Shown here one piece after another: positions 50,242 to 58,138 of a DNA stretch of 64,000 nucleotides. Numbering within the stretch: position 1 is the stretch's first letter; every line of letters begins with the position of its first letter. The position numbers and the translations under genes were made by a program. The DNA is taken from NCBI GenBank assembly GCA_963722965.1, contig CAVROX010000015.1, forward strand, positions 1 through 64,000, in the 5' to 3' direction. Origin of the DNA: DATLSM01 sp963722965. Lineage in GTDB: Bacteria > Actinomycetota > Thermoleophilia > Solirubrobacterales > 70-9. The notes under the pieces were generated by a model that was not told the DNA's origin, did no database searches, and saw only the letters and a list, made by a program, of their open reading frames with translations.

Positions 50242-51072
50242 ATGGGAATTCTCGATGGAAAAGCGGCGATCGTCACCGGATCGGCGCGCGGGATCGGCCG
50301 GGCCACTGCTGAGCTATTCACCAGCGAGGGCGCCAAGGTCCTGATCAACGACCTCGACTCCGACGTCGCCGAGCAGGCTGCGAGTGAGATCGGCGGCGAG
50401 ACCGCCGTTCACGCGGGCGACCTGACCAAGACCGGCGCTGCTGATCAGCTGGTCGCCGCTGCAGTCGACGCATTCGGCGCCGTCGACATCGTCGTTAACA
50501 ACGCCGGCTACACCTGGGACGGCGTCGCCCACAAAATGACCGACGAGCAGTTTCAGGCGATGCTCGACATCCACACGGTCGTCCCCTTCCGGGTCGCGCG
50601 GGCCCTCGCGCCGCACTGGCGCGAGGCAGCCAAGGCGGAGCGCAACGAGGGCGAAGAGGTATTCCGCAAGATCGTCAACGTCTCCTCCACCTCGGGCACG
50701 ATGGGCAACGCCGGCCAGGTCAACTACTCGGCGGCAAAGATGGCGGTTGTCGGCCTGACCAAAACGCTCGCCAAGGAGTGGGGTCAGTTCAAGATCAACG
50801 TCAACGCAGTCGCCTTCGGCTTCGTCGAAACGCGTCTCACCGCGGCCAAGGAGCAGGGCGAGGAGATGACCTCGCCGAGCGGCGAGAAGATCGAGCTGGG
50901 CATCCCGGAGCAGATGCGGGCGATGGCCGCAGCGATCATCCCGCTGGGCCGCCCGGCGACGCCCCAGGAGGCCTCTGGTCCGGTGCTCTTCCTCGCCTCC
51001 CCGCTGGCCAACTACGTCCACGGCCAGGTGCTAAACGTCACCGGCGGGATGTTCGGAGGCATGTACACCTGA
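50242..51072 (+). CDS. FabG-like short-chain dehydrogenase
   Basis: 276 residues with AAGGAG upstream of ATG 50242. The motifs are VTGSARGIGRATAELFTSEG, VNNAGYTWDG, catalytic Ser in NVSSTSGTMGNAG and the Tyr/Lys pair in VNYSAAKMAVVGLTK. An 18-residue insertion (EQGEEMTSPSGEKIELGI) is present before the C-terminus, as in some 3-ketoacyl-CoA/ACP reductases of beta-oxidation. A Ddn-like gene follows closely on the same strand. Substrate unknown. Confidence 0.88.
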   Translation: MGILDGKAAIVTGSARGIGRATAELFTSEGAKVLINDLDSDVAEQAASEIGGETAVHAGDLTKTGAADQLVAAAVDAFGAVDIVVNNAGYTWDGVAHKMTDEQFQAMLDIHTVVPFRVARALAPHWREAAKAERNEGEEVFRKIVNVSSTSGTMGNAGQVNYSAAKMAVVGLTKTLAKEWGQFKINVNAVAFGFVETRLTAAKEQGEEMTSPSGEKIELGIPEQMRAMAAAIIPLGRPATPQEASGPVLFLASPLANYVHGQVLNVTGGMFGGMYT

Positions 51073-51116
51073 GCAGCGGGGCGACAGAGGGCAGGTCGAA
51101 GGTTCCCTACCTCGAT

Positions 51117-51557
51117 GTGGCGGACCACATCTGGCCTGCCCTCCGCCGCTTCATGAGCGTCCACACGCTGCTCTACCGGGCGACCGGCGGCCGGCTCGGC
51201 CACACGCTCCCGGGGATCGGCGGCCAGATGCTGCTACTCGACCATGTCGGTGCCAAGAGCGGCGCCCTGCGCACGTCCCCGCTGCTCTACATCCCCGACG
51301 GCGAGAACGTTTTCGTGATCGCCTCCAAGGGCGGATTCCCCAAGAATCCGGCCTGGTTTCACAACCTCAAGGCGCACCCCGACACGACGGCGCAGATCGG
51401 CGCCGAACGCCGCCCGGTCCACGCCCGTCTCGCCACCCCGGAGGAGCGAGAGCGCCTCTGGCCGCGCGCCGTCGAGACCTATCGCGGCTACGCCGACTAC
51501 CAGGCGCGCAGCCGCGGCCGCGAGATTCCGATCCTCATCCTCGAACCGCGCAAATAG
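51117..51557 (+). CDS. Ddn-like nitroreductase family protein (F420-type fold)
   Basis: About 146 residues from GTG 51117; the true start is uncertain because no strong ribosome-binding site is visible, and an in-frame CTG overlapping the previous stop is possible. It reads HTLLYRATGGRLGHTLPGIG, LLLDHVGAKSGALRTSPLLY and VIASKGGFPKNPAWFHNLKA, the deazaflavin (F420)-dependent nitroreductase/Ddn signature. These enzymes reduce quinones and nitro compounds with F420H2. It is probably co-transcribed with the FabG-like gene. Confidence 0.8.
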   Translation: MADHIWPALRRFMSVHTLLYRATGGRLGHTLPGIGGQMLLLDHVGAKSGALRTSPLLYIPDGENVFVIASKGGFPKNPAWFHNLKAHPDTTAQIGAERRPVHARLATPEERERLWPRAVETYRGYADYQARSRGREIPILILEPRK

Positions 51558-51572
51558 CCCCTCATTTGGGGC
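51557..51572. terminator. Bidirectional terminator hairpin
   Basis: GCCCC and GGGGC pair around TCATTT between the convergent Ddn-like and SDR genes, overlapping both stop regions. Confidence 0.45.
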
Positions 51573-52416
51573 GGCGCTCCTCGGCGACGGGACTGCCGCC
51601 CTCATCGGCGATCGCCTCGGGGGGCCAGGGGCCGGCCCAGTTGTCGCGCGCTCCGTCGATGGTGATCGTCGTGCCGGAGAAAAAGTCCCCGGCCGGCGAG
51701 GCGAGATAGGCGACCAGCCACGCCATCTCCTCGGGGCGACCGGCCCGGCCGATCGGGATCGAGCGCTCCAGATTATCGACGACGACCTGTGGGTACTTGG
51801 TCAGCAGGGTCTCGGTTGCGAACTGACCCGCCGCTAGCGCGCAGGTCTTGATCCCGAATCGAGCCCACTCGACCGCCAGCGTCCGCATCATGTTCTCGAC
51901 CGCAGCACGCGCCGCGCCGGAGTGGACCATCCCCGGCATCCCGTTGTGCGGAGAAAGGGTGATGCTCAGCACCTTGCCGCCGCCCTGGGGGATAAAGGCC
52001 CTGGTCGCCGCCGCGTGGGTCATCAGCCAGGTCCCCTGAACGTTTAGCTCAGTCACCGTGCGAAAGCCCTTTGGGGTGATCGTCTCCGCCGGGGCGAGGA
52101 ACTGCCCGCCGGCGTTGTTGACCAGCACGTCGAGCCGCTCGTGGCGGTCGAGCACCGCGTCGAAGAGCCGTGCGACCGCGGCCTCCTCGCGGATGTCCAT
52201 CGCCTGGCGCTCGAAGCGCCCCGGCAGATGGGCAGCCTGGGCCGCCGTCTGCGCCAGTGGCTCCTCCCGCCGCCCGCAGCCGATCACGGTGGCTCCAAGG
52301 CGGCTCAGCTCCAGCGCCGTAGCCCTGCCGAGCCCGCTGCCGGCCCCAGAGACCACGCACACCTGGCCGTCTAGCAGACCCGACCTGAATATCCGCGAAT
52401 GCGCGCTTTCAGCCAT
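51562..52416 (-). CDS. SDR of the peroxisomal-2-enoyl-CoA-reductase (PECR) type
   Basis: 284 residues from ATG 52416. The cofactor loop is VVSGAGSGLGRATALELSRL, followed by LVNNAGGQFLAP. The usual YxxxK is missing: the motif reads MVHSGAARAAVENMMRTLAV, as in PECR-like reductases with HSGAARAGV. It should reduce enoyl-CoA rather than a carbonyl. An upstream longer open frame overlaps the divergent MBL gene and is rejected. It starts 47 bases from that gene. Confidence 0.82.
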   Translation of the reverse strand: MAESAHSRIFRSGLLDGQVCVVSGAGSGLGRATALELSRLGATVIGCGRREEPLAQTAAQAAHLPGRFERQAMDIREEAAVARLFDAVLDRHERLDVLVNNAGGQFLAPAETITPKGFRTVTELNVQGTWLMTHAAATRAFIPQGGGKVLSITLSPHNGMPGMVHSGAARAAVENMMRTLAVEWARFGIKTCALAAGQFATETLLTKYPQVVVDNLERSIPIGRAGRPEEMAWLVAYLASPAGDFFSGTTITIDGARDNWAGPWPPEAIADEGGSPVAEERRPK

Positions 52417-52463
52417 CCCGCGCAAGCCTATAGACGCCGGCCTCACCGTATGGTGGGCGGCTG

Positions 52464-53375
52464 ATGACGGTCCACGTGGAAGCAAAACCGCTGCACGAGC
52501 CGCTGGCCGGTGGCACCGCGGGGGCCACAGTGGCCGTCGAACCAATCATCGCCGGGCACGCCACCTGGTCGCGCTCGATGATGGAAAGCCCCGGCGGCCG
52601 CTTTCTCACCGCGAAGGTGCTCCTCGGGCTTCTCACCTCCAAGTCGGCTGTCACGATCCCGATCCCCACCTTTCTGATCCGCCACCCCAGCGCCGGGGCG
52701 ATCCTCGTTGACACCGGCTTTCACCCCTCGATCTCCACCGACGGCACAGAGAACTTCGGCAAGCTCGCGACCCGGATTGGCAAACCGGCGCTTGAGCCCG
52801 GGGAAGACGTCCCCGCCCAGCTGCGAAAGCGGGGTATCGATCCGGGCGAGGTCCCGATCGTGGTGATGACCCACATGCACCTCGACCACACCTCCGCGAT
52901 CTCGGAGTTCCCGAAGGCGACCTTCGTCCTCAGCGAGCAGGAGTGGCGGGAGGCAACCCACGGCTCCCAGTCGGCGATGAACGGCTACCGGCGCGCACAC
53001 TTCGATTACGCCTTCGACTACAGAACGGTGGACTTTGACCGCGGCGGGATCGGCTCCTTCGCCACCTTCGGCCGCAGCTTCGATCTCTTCGATGACGGCT
53101 CTTTGCGGCTCGCCTTCACCCCAGGGCACAGCGCTGGCCACATCTCGGTGATCGCCCATCTTAGGGACCGCGACTTTGTGATCGGCGGCGACGTGATGTA
53201 CACATACGCGCAGCTGGAAGGAAATGCACCGCTGCCGCCGCGCCCATTTGACGCCCACAACTTCCGACGCTCCCTGCAGGAGCTGCGCCTCTTTCACCGC
53301 GAGTTTCCAGATGCGGTGATCACGCCCGGGCACGACCTGAGCTTCTACGAGAAACTCGACGCTCGCTACGAATAG
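52464..53375 (+). CDS. Metallo-beta-lactamase-fold hydrolase, lactonase-like
   Basis: 303 residues. Zinc ligands are seen in VVMTHMHLDHTSAI (HxHxDH), FTPGHSAGHISVI, IGGDVMY (Asp) and ITPGHDLSF. The layout resembles N-acyl-homoserine lactonases and similar short MBL hydrolases. The N-terminal 50 residues (EAKPLHEPLAGGTAGATVAV) precede the usual start of the fold, so the real start may be internal. Its role (signal quenching or ester/lactone hydrolysis) is not proven. Confidence 0.8.
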   Translation: MTVHVEAKPLHEPLAGGTAGATVAVEPIIAGHATWSRSMMESPGGRFLTAKVLLGLLTSKSAVTIPIPTFLIRHPSAGAILVDTGFHPSISTDGTENFGKLATRIGKPALEPGEDVPAQLRKRGIDPGEVPIVVMTHMHLDHTSAISEFPKATFVLSEQEWREATHGSQSAMNGYRRAHFDYAFDYRTVDFDRGGIGSFATFGRSFDLFDDGSLRLAFTPGHSAGHISVIAHLRDRDFVIGGDVMYTYAQLEGNAPLPPRPFDAHNFRRSLQELRLFHREFPDAVITPGHDLSFYEKLDARYE

Positions 53376-53378
53376 CTC

Positions 53379-54122
53379 CTAGGCCGGCTGGCCCTCGCGC
53401 AGCGCGCGGATGACGCCGCGACGGCCCTTCGCGTCAAGCTGCTGGTACATCTCCCGCACCCGGCTGAAGATCTCAGTCGCGACCTCGAGCTGGCGCTCGC
53501 GGCTGGGCGTCGGCTCGACCGGGAAGACCAGGGGCGCGCCGTATTGCACCGTCACCCTCGGGAAGCGCAGTCGTTTCCAACCGCGCACCGCCGCCGATCC
53601 GTGGATCGCGACGGGGACAATCGGCGCGCCGGACTCAAGCGCGATCCGCCCGACCCCAGCTTTGGCCTCCCCCAGCTCGCCCGAGCGCGACCGACCGCCC
53701 TCGGCGTATATGAGTGGCATCTCACCCTGCTCAAGGAGCGTGAAGACGGTCTTGAACGCCTCCTCGTCGCGCTCTCCACGGCGAACCGGAAACGCCCCCC
53801 CGTGCTTGTAGATGTAGGTAAGTACCGGCGGCCCGAAGAGCTGGGATTTGGCCATGAAGCGGATCTTCCGGCGCAGATAGACCCCGGCGAAGAAGTGATC
53901 CATCTGGCTGAAGTGGTTGGGAGCCAACACGAGGGGGCCGCTGGTGGGGACGTTCTGCACCCCGATCGCCCGCACCCGGTAGATGAGGATCGTGGGAACG
54001 GTGACGAGGATGCGAGCAGCGGTGTAGGTCCACCCGATCCCAGCCCGCGCGGCCGCGTGGAACTGGCCAAAGTACTCCGCCGGTCGCGGGTCCCTGTAGA
54101 CCTGTGGCTTCATCTCCACCAT
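53379..54122 (-). CDS. 1-acyl-sn-glycerol-3-phosphate acyltransferase (PlsC)
   Basis: 247 residues. The acyltransferase block is clear: LVLAPNHFSQMDHFFAGVYL (H-x4-D), RRKIRFMAKSQLFGPP, GAFPVRRGERDEEAFKTVF and LIYAEGGRSRSGELGEAKAG. It makes phosphatidic acid in the inner membrane. It lies between the MBL-fold gene (convergent, 3-base gap) and the glycerol-kinase operon; it could supply lipid synthesis with glycerol kinase. The second motif, EGGRSR, is the acyl-acceptor site. Confidence 0.92.
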   Translation of the reverse strand: MVEMKPQVYRDPRPAEYFGQFHAAARAGIGWTYTAARILVTVPTILIYRVRAIGVQNVPTSGPLVLAPNHFSQMDHFFAGVYLRRKIRFMAKSQLFGPPVLTYIYKHGGAFPVRRGERDEEAFKTVFTLLEQGEMPLIYAEGGRSRSGELGEAKAGVGRIALESGAPIVPVAIHGSAAVRGWKRLRFPRVTVQYGAPLVFPVEPTPSRERQLEVATEIFSRVREMYQQLDAKGRRGVIRALREGQPA

Positions 54123-54176
54123 GACGAGACGGCGGCGCCCGCCGCCGCTGCTCCCTACCCTCGCCGCCGACCGCGG

Positions 54177-55649
54177 TTACGTGGGAGCGGCGGGCGCCTC
54201 CGGCCTTGCCCAGCCTCTCGAGCGCTCCAGCGCGCGGCTCCACTCGGCCAGCAGTCCACTGCGCTGTGCCTCACCCATGCGCGGTTCATAGCGGGCCTCC
54301 TCGCGCCAGATATCCGCCACCTGAGCCGCGCTCCAGCGCCCGGTCCCAATCCCAGCCAGAAAGGCGGCACCGAGGGCGGTCGTCTCTGCGACCTGGGGGA
54401 CGATGACCGGCGCCCCCAGCATGTCGGCCTGAAACTGCATCAGCCAGCGGTTGGCGACAGCACCGCCGTCGGCCTTCAGCCCCTCCAGCCGCTTGCCTAC
54501 CGCCGCCTCCTGGGCACGCACGGCGTCGACCGTCTGGTAGGCAATCGCCTCCAACGCTGCACGTGCCAGGTGCTCGCGGCGCGTGCCGCGGGTCAGCCCG
54601 ACGATCGTCCCGCGCGCGTAGGGGTCCCAGTACGGCGAGCCCAGCCCAGTCAGGGCCGGGACGAAGTAGACCCCGTCGTTGCCCCCCAGCGAGGCTGCCA
54701 TCGCCTCGCTCTCCCTGGCCTCGCCGACGATCCCCAACCCGTCGCGCAGCCACTGAACCGCGGCCCCCGTGACGAAGATCGCCGCCTCCAGCGCATAGGC
54801 CGCATCTTCCCCAGCCCCACAGGCAATCGTAGTCAGCAGCCCCGGGCTCGGCCGCGGCGCGGCGGCACCGGCGTGCAGGAGGACGAAGCTGCCGGTGCCG
54901 TAGGTGTTCTTTGCCGTCCCGGCTCGGTGGCAGGCCTGGCCGAAGAGCGCCGCCTGCTGATCACCGCCGATCCCGGCCACCGGCACCTCGCCGCCGAACT
55001 CCGATGTCCTGCCGTAAAGGTGAGCCGAGGGCAACGGCTCGGGCAATCGCGCGGGATCGATGCCGAAGATCGCGCACAGATCCTCATCCCAGGCCAGCCG
55101 CCGGATGTCGAAGAGCATCGTCCTCGAGGCGTTGGTGAAGTCGGTCGCGTGGCGTCCGGTGAGCTTGAACAAAAGCCAGGAGTCGACCGTGCCGAAAACA
55201 GCCCGCTCTGCCCCCTCTGCGTTGTGCAAGAGCCACTCGATCTTGGTCGCCGAGAAATATGGGTCAATGACGAGCCCGGTCCGCTCCCGCACCATCTCCT
55301 CGTGTCCCGCCGCCCTCAACTCATCGCAGCGCGCGGCCGTGCGGCGATCTTGCCAAACCAGGGCACGGTGGACCGGCTCGCCGCTGGCGGGGTCCCAGGC
55401 GACCACGGTCTCGCGCTGGTTGGCGATTCCGATTCCGTCGAGCTCGGCGCCCCCGACGCCAGCGCCGGCGAGCGTCTCCGCCGCGACCCGCCGGGTCGTC
55501 TCCCAGATCTCTGTCGCGTCGTGCTCCACCCACCCCGGACGCGGGAAGTGCTGCTCAAATTCTGAGTAGGCGCGCCCGATGACCCGTCCCTCCCCGTCAA
55601 AGAGCAGGCACGTCGTCCCGGTGGTTCCCTGGTCGATTGCGAGGATCAA
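54177..55649 (-). CDS. glpK: Glycerol kinase
   Basis: 490 residues from TTG 55649, in a 4-base TTGA overlap with the glycosyltransferase stop; the longer open frame reads into that gene. FGGY motifs: LAIDQGTTGTTCLLFD, ANQRETVVAWDPASGEPV, WQDRRTA, GIGGDQQAALFGQACH, KNTYGTGSFVLLHAG, and VYFVPALTGLGSPYWDPYAR. It phosphorylates glycerol. No glpF or glpD gene is nearby; the GT2-GlpK-PlsC run on this strand suggests lipid precursor supply. Confidence 0.93.
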   Translation of the reverse strand: MILAIDQGTTGTTCLLFDGEGRVIGRAYSEFEQHFPRPGWVEHDATEIWETTRRVAAETLAGAGVGGAELDGIGIANQRETVVAWDPASGEPVHRALVWQDRRTAARCDELRAAGHEEMVRERTGLVIDPYFSATKIEWLLHNAEGAERAVFGTVDSWLLFKLTGRHATDFTNASRTMLFDIRRLAWDEDLCAIFGIDPARLPEPLPSAHLYGRTSEFGGEVPVAGIGGDQQAALFGQACHRAGTAKNTYGTGSFVLLHAGAAAPRPSPGLLTTIACGAGEDAAYALEAAIFVTGAAVQWLRDGLGIVGEARESEAMAASLGGNDGVYFVPALTGLGSPYWDPYARGTIVGLTRGTRREHLARAALEAIAYQTVDAVRAQEAAVGKRLEGLKADGGAVANRWLMQFQADMLGAPVIVPQVAETTALGAAFLAGIGTGRWSAAQVADIWREEARYEPRMGEAQRSGLLAEWSRALERSRGWARPEAPAAPT

Positions 55650-56353
55650 CGGCGCTGAAGGTACACGCGCGCGAAGTCGGCGAGCTGGTGGGCCCGGTGC
55701 AGGAAGCCGGCGAGGGTGCGTCCGGTCGCGCGGTGGCTGAGGTCCAGCTCGATCTCGCACAGGCGGAAGCCCGCCCGCACCGCGTCAACCGTCACTCCCA
55801 CCTCCATCCCGAAGCCCTGGGCGAAGGGGAGGGTGGCGCGAAGGGCATCGACGCGAAGGGCACGCTGGCCGGAGATCGGCGCCGCAGTCTCAGCGCCACA
55901 GAGGCGACGGACCACCCAGCGGGCAAAGCCGATGGCGATGCCAAAGCCACCGCCGACAGGCCGGGAGAAGGCGGCGACCGCGAGGTCACATTGATCAGCG
56001 CGCACGGCCTCGACCAGCGGGCCGAGCCGCGCGGCGGAGACCCCGAGGTCGGCGTCGCAGAGCAGGACCAGCGTGGGCGGGGGATCGGCGCTCAGGGCCG
56101 CCTCCGCCGCGGCGGTGACGTTGGCTCCCTTGCCGTGCCGGCGATGGCGACTGACCACCTGGGCGCCGGCGGCCATCGCCGCCTCGGAGGTGCCGTCGAT
56201 GGAGGCATCATCGGCAACCCAGAGTGCGGCTTCGGGGAAAGCACCTTGCAACGCCACCACAGTCTCACCGACTCGCTCTGCCTCATTACGCGCCGCGATC
56301 AGGACCGCGAGCGAGGCGCCGGGGCTCGGGTCCGCGGGGGTCACGGCGACCAT
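55646..56353 (-). CDS. Family-2 glycosyltransferase
   Basis: 235 residues. A GT-A fold with LAVLIAARNEAERVGETVVA, LWVADDASIDGTSEAAMAAG, SRHRRHGKGANVTAAAEAAL and the DxD site VLLCDADLGVSAARL. There are few hydrophobic segments, so it acts at the membrane face without helices of its own. The sugar and acceptor are unknown. It precedes glpK by a 4-base overlap. Confidence 0.85.
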   Translation of the reverse strand: MVAVTPADPSPGASLAVLIAARNEAERVGETVVALQGAFPEAALWVADDASIDGTSEAAMAAGAQVVSRHRRHGKGANVTAAAEAALSADPPPTLVLLCDADLGVSAARLGPLVEAVRADQCDLAVAAFSRPVGGGFGIAIGFARWVVRRLCGAETAAPISGQRALRVDALRATLPFAQGFGMEVGVTVDAVRAGFRLCEIELDLSHRATGRTLAGFLHRAHQLADFARVYLQRR

Positions 56354-56437
56354 TCTCGCGCCCTGCGGCCTCCCGGTCCGCCATCGTTAAGCCGGGAAAG
56401 AAGAGGAGCACCGAAACGATGGATATTGTCCCCGCCA

Positions 56438-56650
56438 ATGGCAGAGATTGAGGCTCACATCACCGGCAACGTCTGGAAAATCGAGGTCGCGGAGGGGGAC
56501 ACCGTCGCCGAAGGGGACACGGTGGTCATCCTCGAGTCGATGAAGATGGAGATCCCGGTCGAGGCCGAGGACGAGGGGACCGTGACGGAGATTCGCTGCG
56601 TGGAGGGCCAGGCGGTCAGCGAAGGCGACGTCCTCGTGGTCTTGGAATAG
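56438..56650 (+). CDS. Stand-alone biotinyl/lipoyl attachment protein (BCCP-like)
   Basis: 70 residues from ATG 56438, only the biotinyl domain: MAEIEAHITGNVWKIEVAEG, VILESMKMEIPVEAEDEG with the modified Lys in ESMKME. The sequence is that of short actinobacterial biotin carrier proteins for acyl-CoA carboxylases. It precedes an enoyl-CoA hydratase gene by 7 bases, and a carboxylase beta subunit with no alpha/biotin subunit lies at 41780-43372. The 84-base gap to the divergent glycosyltransferase gene should hold the promoter. Confidence 0.88.
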   Translation: MAEIEAHITGNVWKIEVAEGDTVAEGDTVVILESMKMEIPVEAEDEGTVTEIRCVEGQAVSEGDVLVVLE

Positions 56651-56657
56651 GTCGCCC

Positions 56658-57464
56658 GTGGAGGATCGGCTCGCCGACGGCAAGCTCCTGCTCGACTTCC
56701 CTGCCGAGGCCGTCGCCCGTATTCGAATCTGTAACCCGAAGCGCCGCAACGCCCTCGACCACGAGATCCTCAACGCCCTGGCGGAGACCCTGCCGCAGCT
56801 CGACAGCGGGATCGAGACCCGTTGCGTGGTGATCACCGGCGAGCCGCCCGTCTTCTCGGCCGGGTACGACCTCGCATCGATACCTCCCGAGACCTTTGAA
56901 CGCGACGCGGAGGCCCTCGTCGCCCACCCCTTCCACGCCGCGATGGAGGAGCTATATGACCACCCCTGGCCGACCGTTGCGGCGATCAACGGGCACTGCC
57001 TCGGCGGCGGACTGGAGCTGGCGATCACCTGTGACCTGCGGATCTGTGCCGCCGGGGCAAAGCTCGGAATGCCACCCGCAAAGCTCGGCCTCGTCTACGG
57101 CCACACTGGGCTGCGCAAGTTTCTCGACACGGTCGGACTGGCGCGCACCAAGGAGCTGTTCCTCACCGGCCGTGACTTCGAGGCAAAGCGCGCCGAGGGG
57201 ATCGGGCTGGTCCACGAGGTCGTCGAGGACGGGCGGCTCGAGGGTGCTGCACTCGAACTGGCGGCCGAGATCGCCTCACACGCGCCGATCTCCCTGCGCG
57301 GCAACAAGCACGCGATCGACCTGCTCAACCGCTGCCCGCAGCTGACCGACCAGCAGGAGGCCGGACTGGTTGCGCTGCGCGAGTCGTGCTTTTCTTCGGA
57401 GGACTTCCGCGAGGGAATACGCGCCTTCGCCGAGAAGCGCAAGCCCCAGTGGCGGGGACGATGA
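56658..57464 (+). CDS. Enoyl-CoA hydratase-family protein missing one Glu
   Basis: 268 residues from GTG. The crotonase fold is present: RIRICNPKRRNALDHEILNA, GEPPVFSAGYDLASIPPE, INGHCLGGGLELAITCDLRI. In the active-site strand the usual PE reads MPPAKLGLVYGHTGLRKFLD, so the first catalytic Glu is replaced; the second region (TKELFLTGRDFEAKRA) keeps a Glu. It may be a hydratase with altered mechanism, a decarboxylase or a hydrolase. It overlaps the AlkA-like start (ATGA). Confidence 0.85.
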   Translation: MEDRLADGKLLLDFPAEAVARIRICNPKRRNALDHEILNALAETLPQLDSGIETRCVVITGEPPVFSAGYDLASIPPETFERDAEALVAHPFHAAMEELYDHPWPTVAAINGHCLGGGLELAITCDLRICAAGAKLGMPPAKLGLVYGHTGLRKFLDTVGLARTKELFLTGRDFEAKRAEGIGLVHEVVEDGRLEGAALELAAEIASHAPISLRGNKHAIDLLNRCPQLTDQQEAGLVALRESCFSSEDFREGIRAFAEKRKPQWRGR

Positions 57465-58096
57465 GCGCCAAGGGGCGGCGGGAGCTGGCCGCCGCGGACC
57501 CGACGATGGCGGCCCTGATCGAGCGGGTCGGAAAGATCGACCTAAAGACGCGGCTGCGCCGCCGCAACGAGGAGCGCCCCGCCGACGCCTACGGGGCGTT
57601 GCTGCGCGCGATCGTCGGCCAGCAGCTCTCCACCAAGGCGGCGCGGACCATCTACCTGCGCGTCCTTGACCTCTTTGGTGGGAGCACCCCCGCTCCTGAG
57701 CGGCTGTTAAAGGCAAGCGAAGCAGACCTGCGCGGCGCTGGGCTATCCGGTCGCAAGGTCCAGTACATACGCGACCTCGCCGCCCACGTGCTGAGCGGAG
57801 AGCTTGAGCTCGACCGCCTGGATTCGCGCTCCGACGAGGAGGTGGTCGCGGAGATCGTCGCCGTGCGCGGCCTCGGCCAGTGGACCGCGGAGATGTTTCT
57901 GATCTTTCACCTGGAGCGTCCCGATGTCCTCTCCGGCGGGGACCTCGGCATCCGTAAGGCCGTTCAGATCGAGTACCGGCTCGACCAGATGCCGACCGCG
58001 CAGCAAGTGCTTGAAATCGGCGAGCCCTGGCAGCCCCACCGCAGCCTCGCCTCCCTGTACCTGTGGGAGTCGCTGGCCGCCGTGCCGGGAGGGTGA
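57461..58096 (+). CDS. DNA-3-methyladenine glycosylase II (AlkA-like)
   Basis: 211 residues from ATG 57461. HhH-GPD motifs: LLRAIVGQQLSTKAARTIYL, LRGAGLSGRKVQYIRDLAAH, VAVRGLGQWTAEMFLIFHLE and LSGGDLGIRKAVQIEYRL with the catalytic Asp. It removes alkylated purines. It sits in an operon with the crotonase; the link looks incidental. This is the second AlkA-like enzyme in the window. Confidence 0.9.
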   Translation: MSAKGRRELAAADPTMAALIERVGKIDLKTRLRRRNEERPADAYGALLRAIVGQQLSTKAARTIYLRVLDLFGGSTPAPERLLKASEADLRGAGLSGRKVQYIRDLAAHVLSGELELDRLDSRSDEEVVAEIVAVRGLGQWTAEMFLIFHLERPDVLSGGDLGIRKAVQIEYRLDQMPTAQQVLEIGEPWQPHRSLASLYLWESLAAVPGG

Positions 58097-58138
58097 GGCC
58101 TCCCGGAACTCAAAGCCGTCCCGGGGCCACCCGACAAT

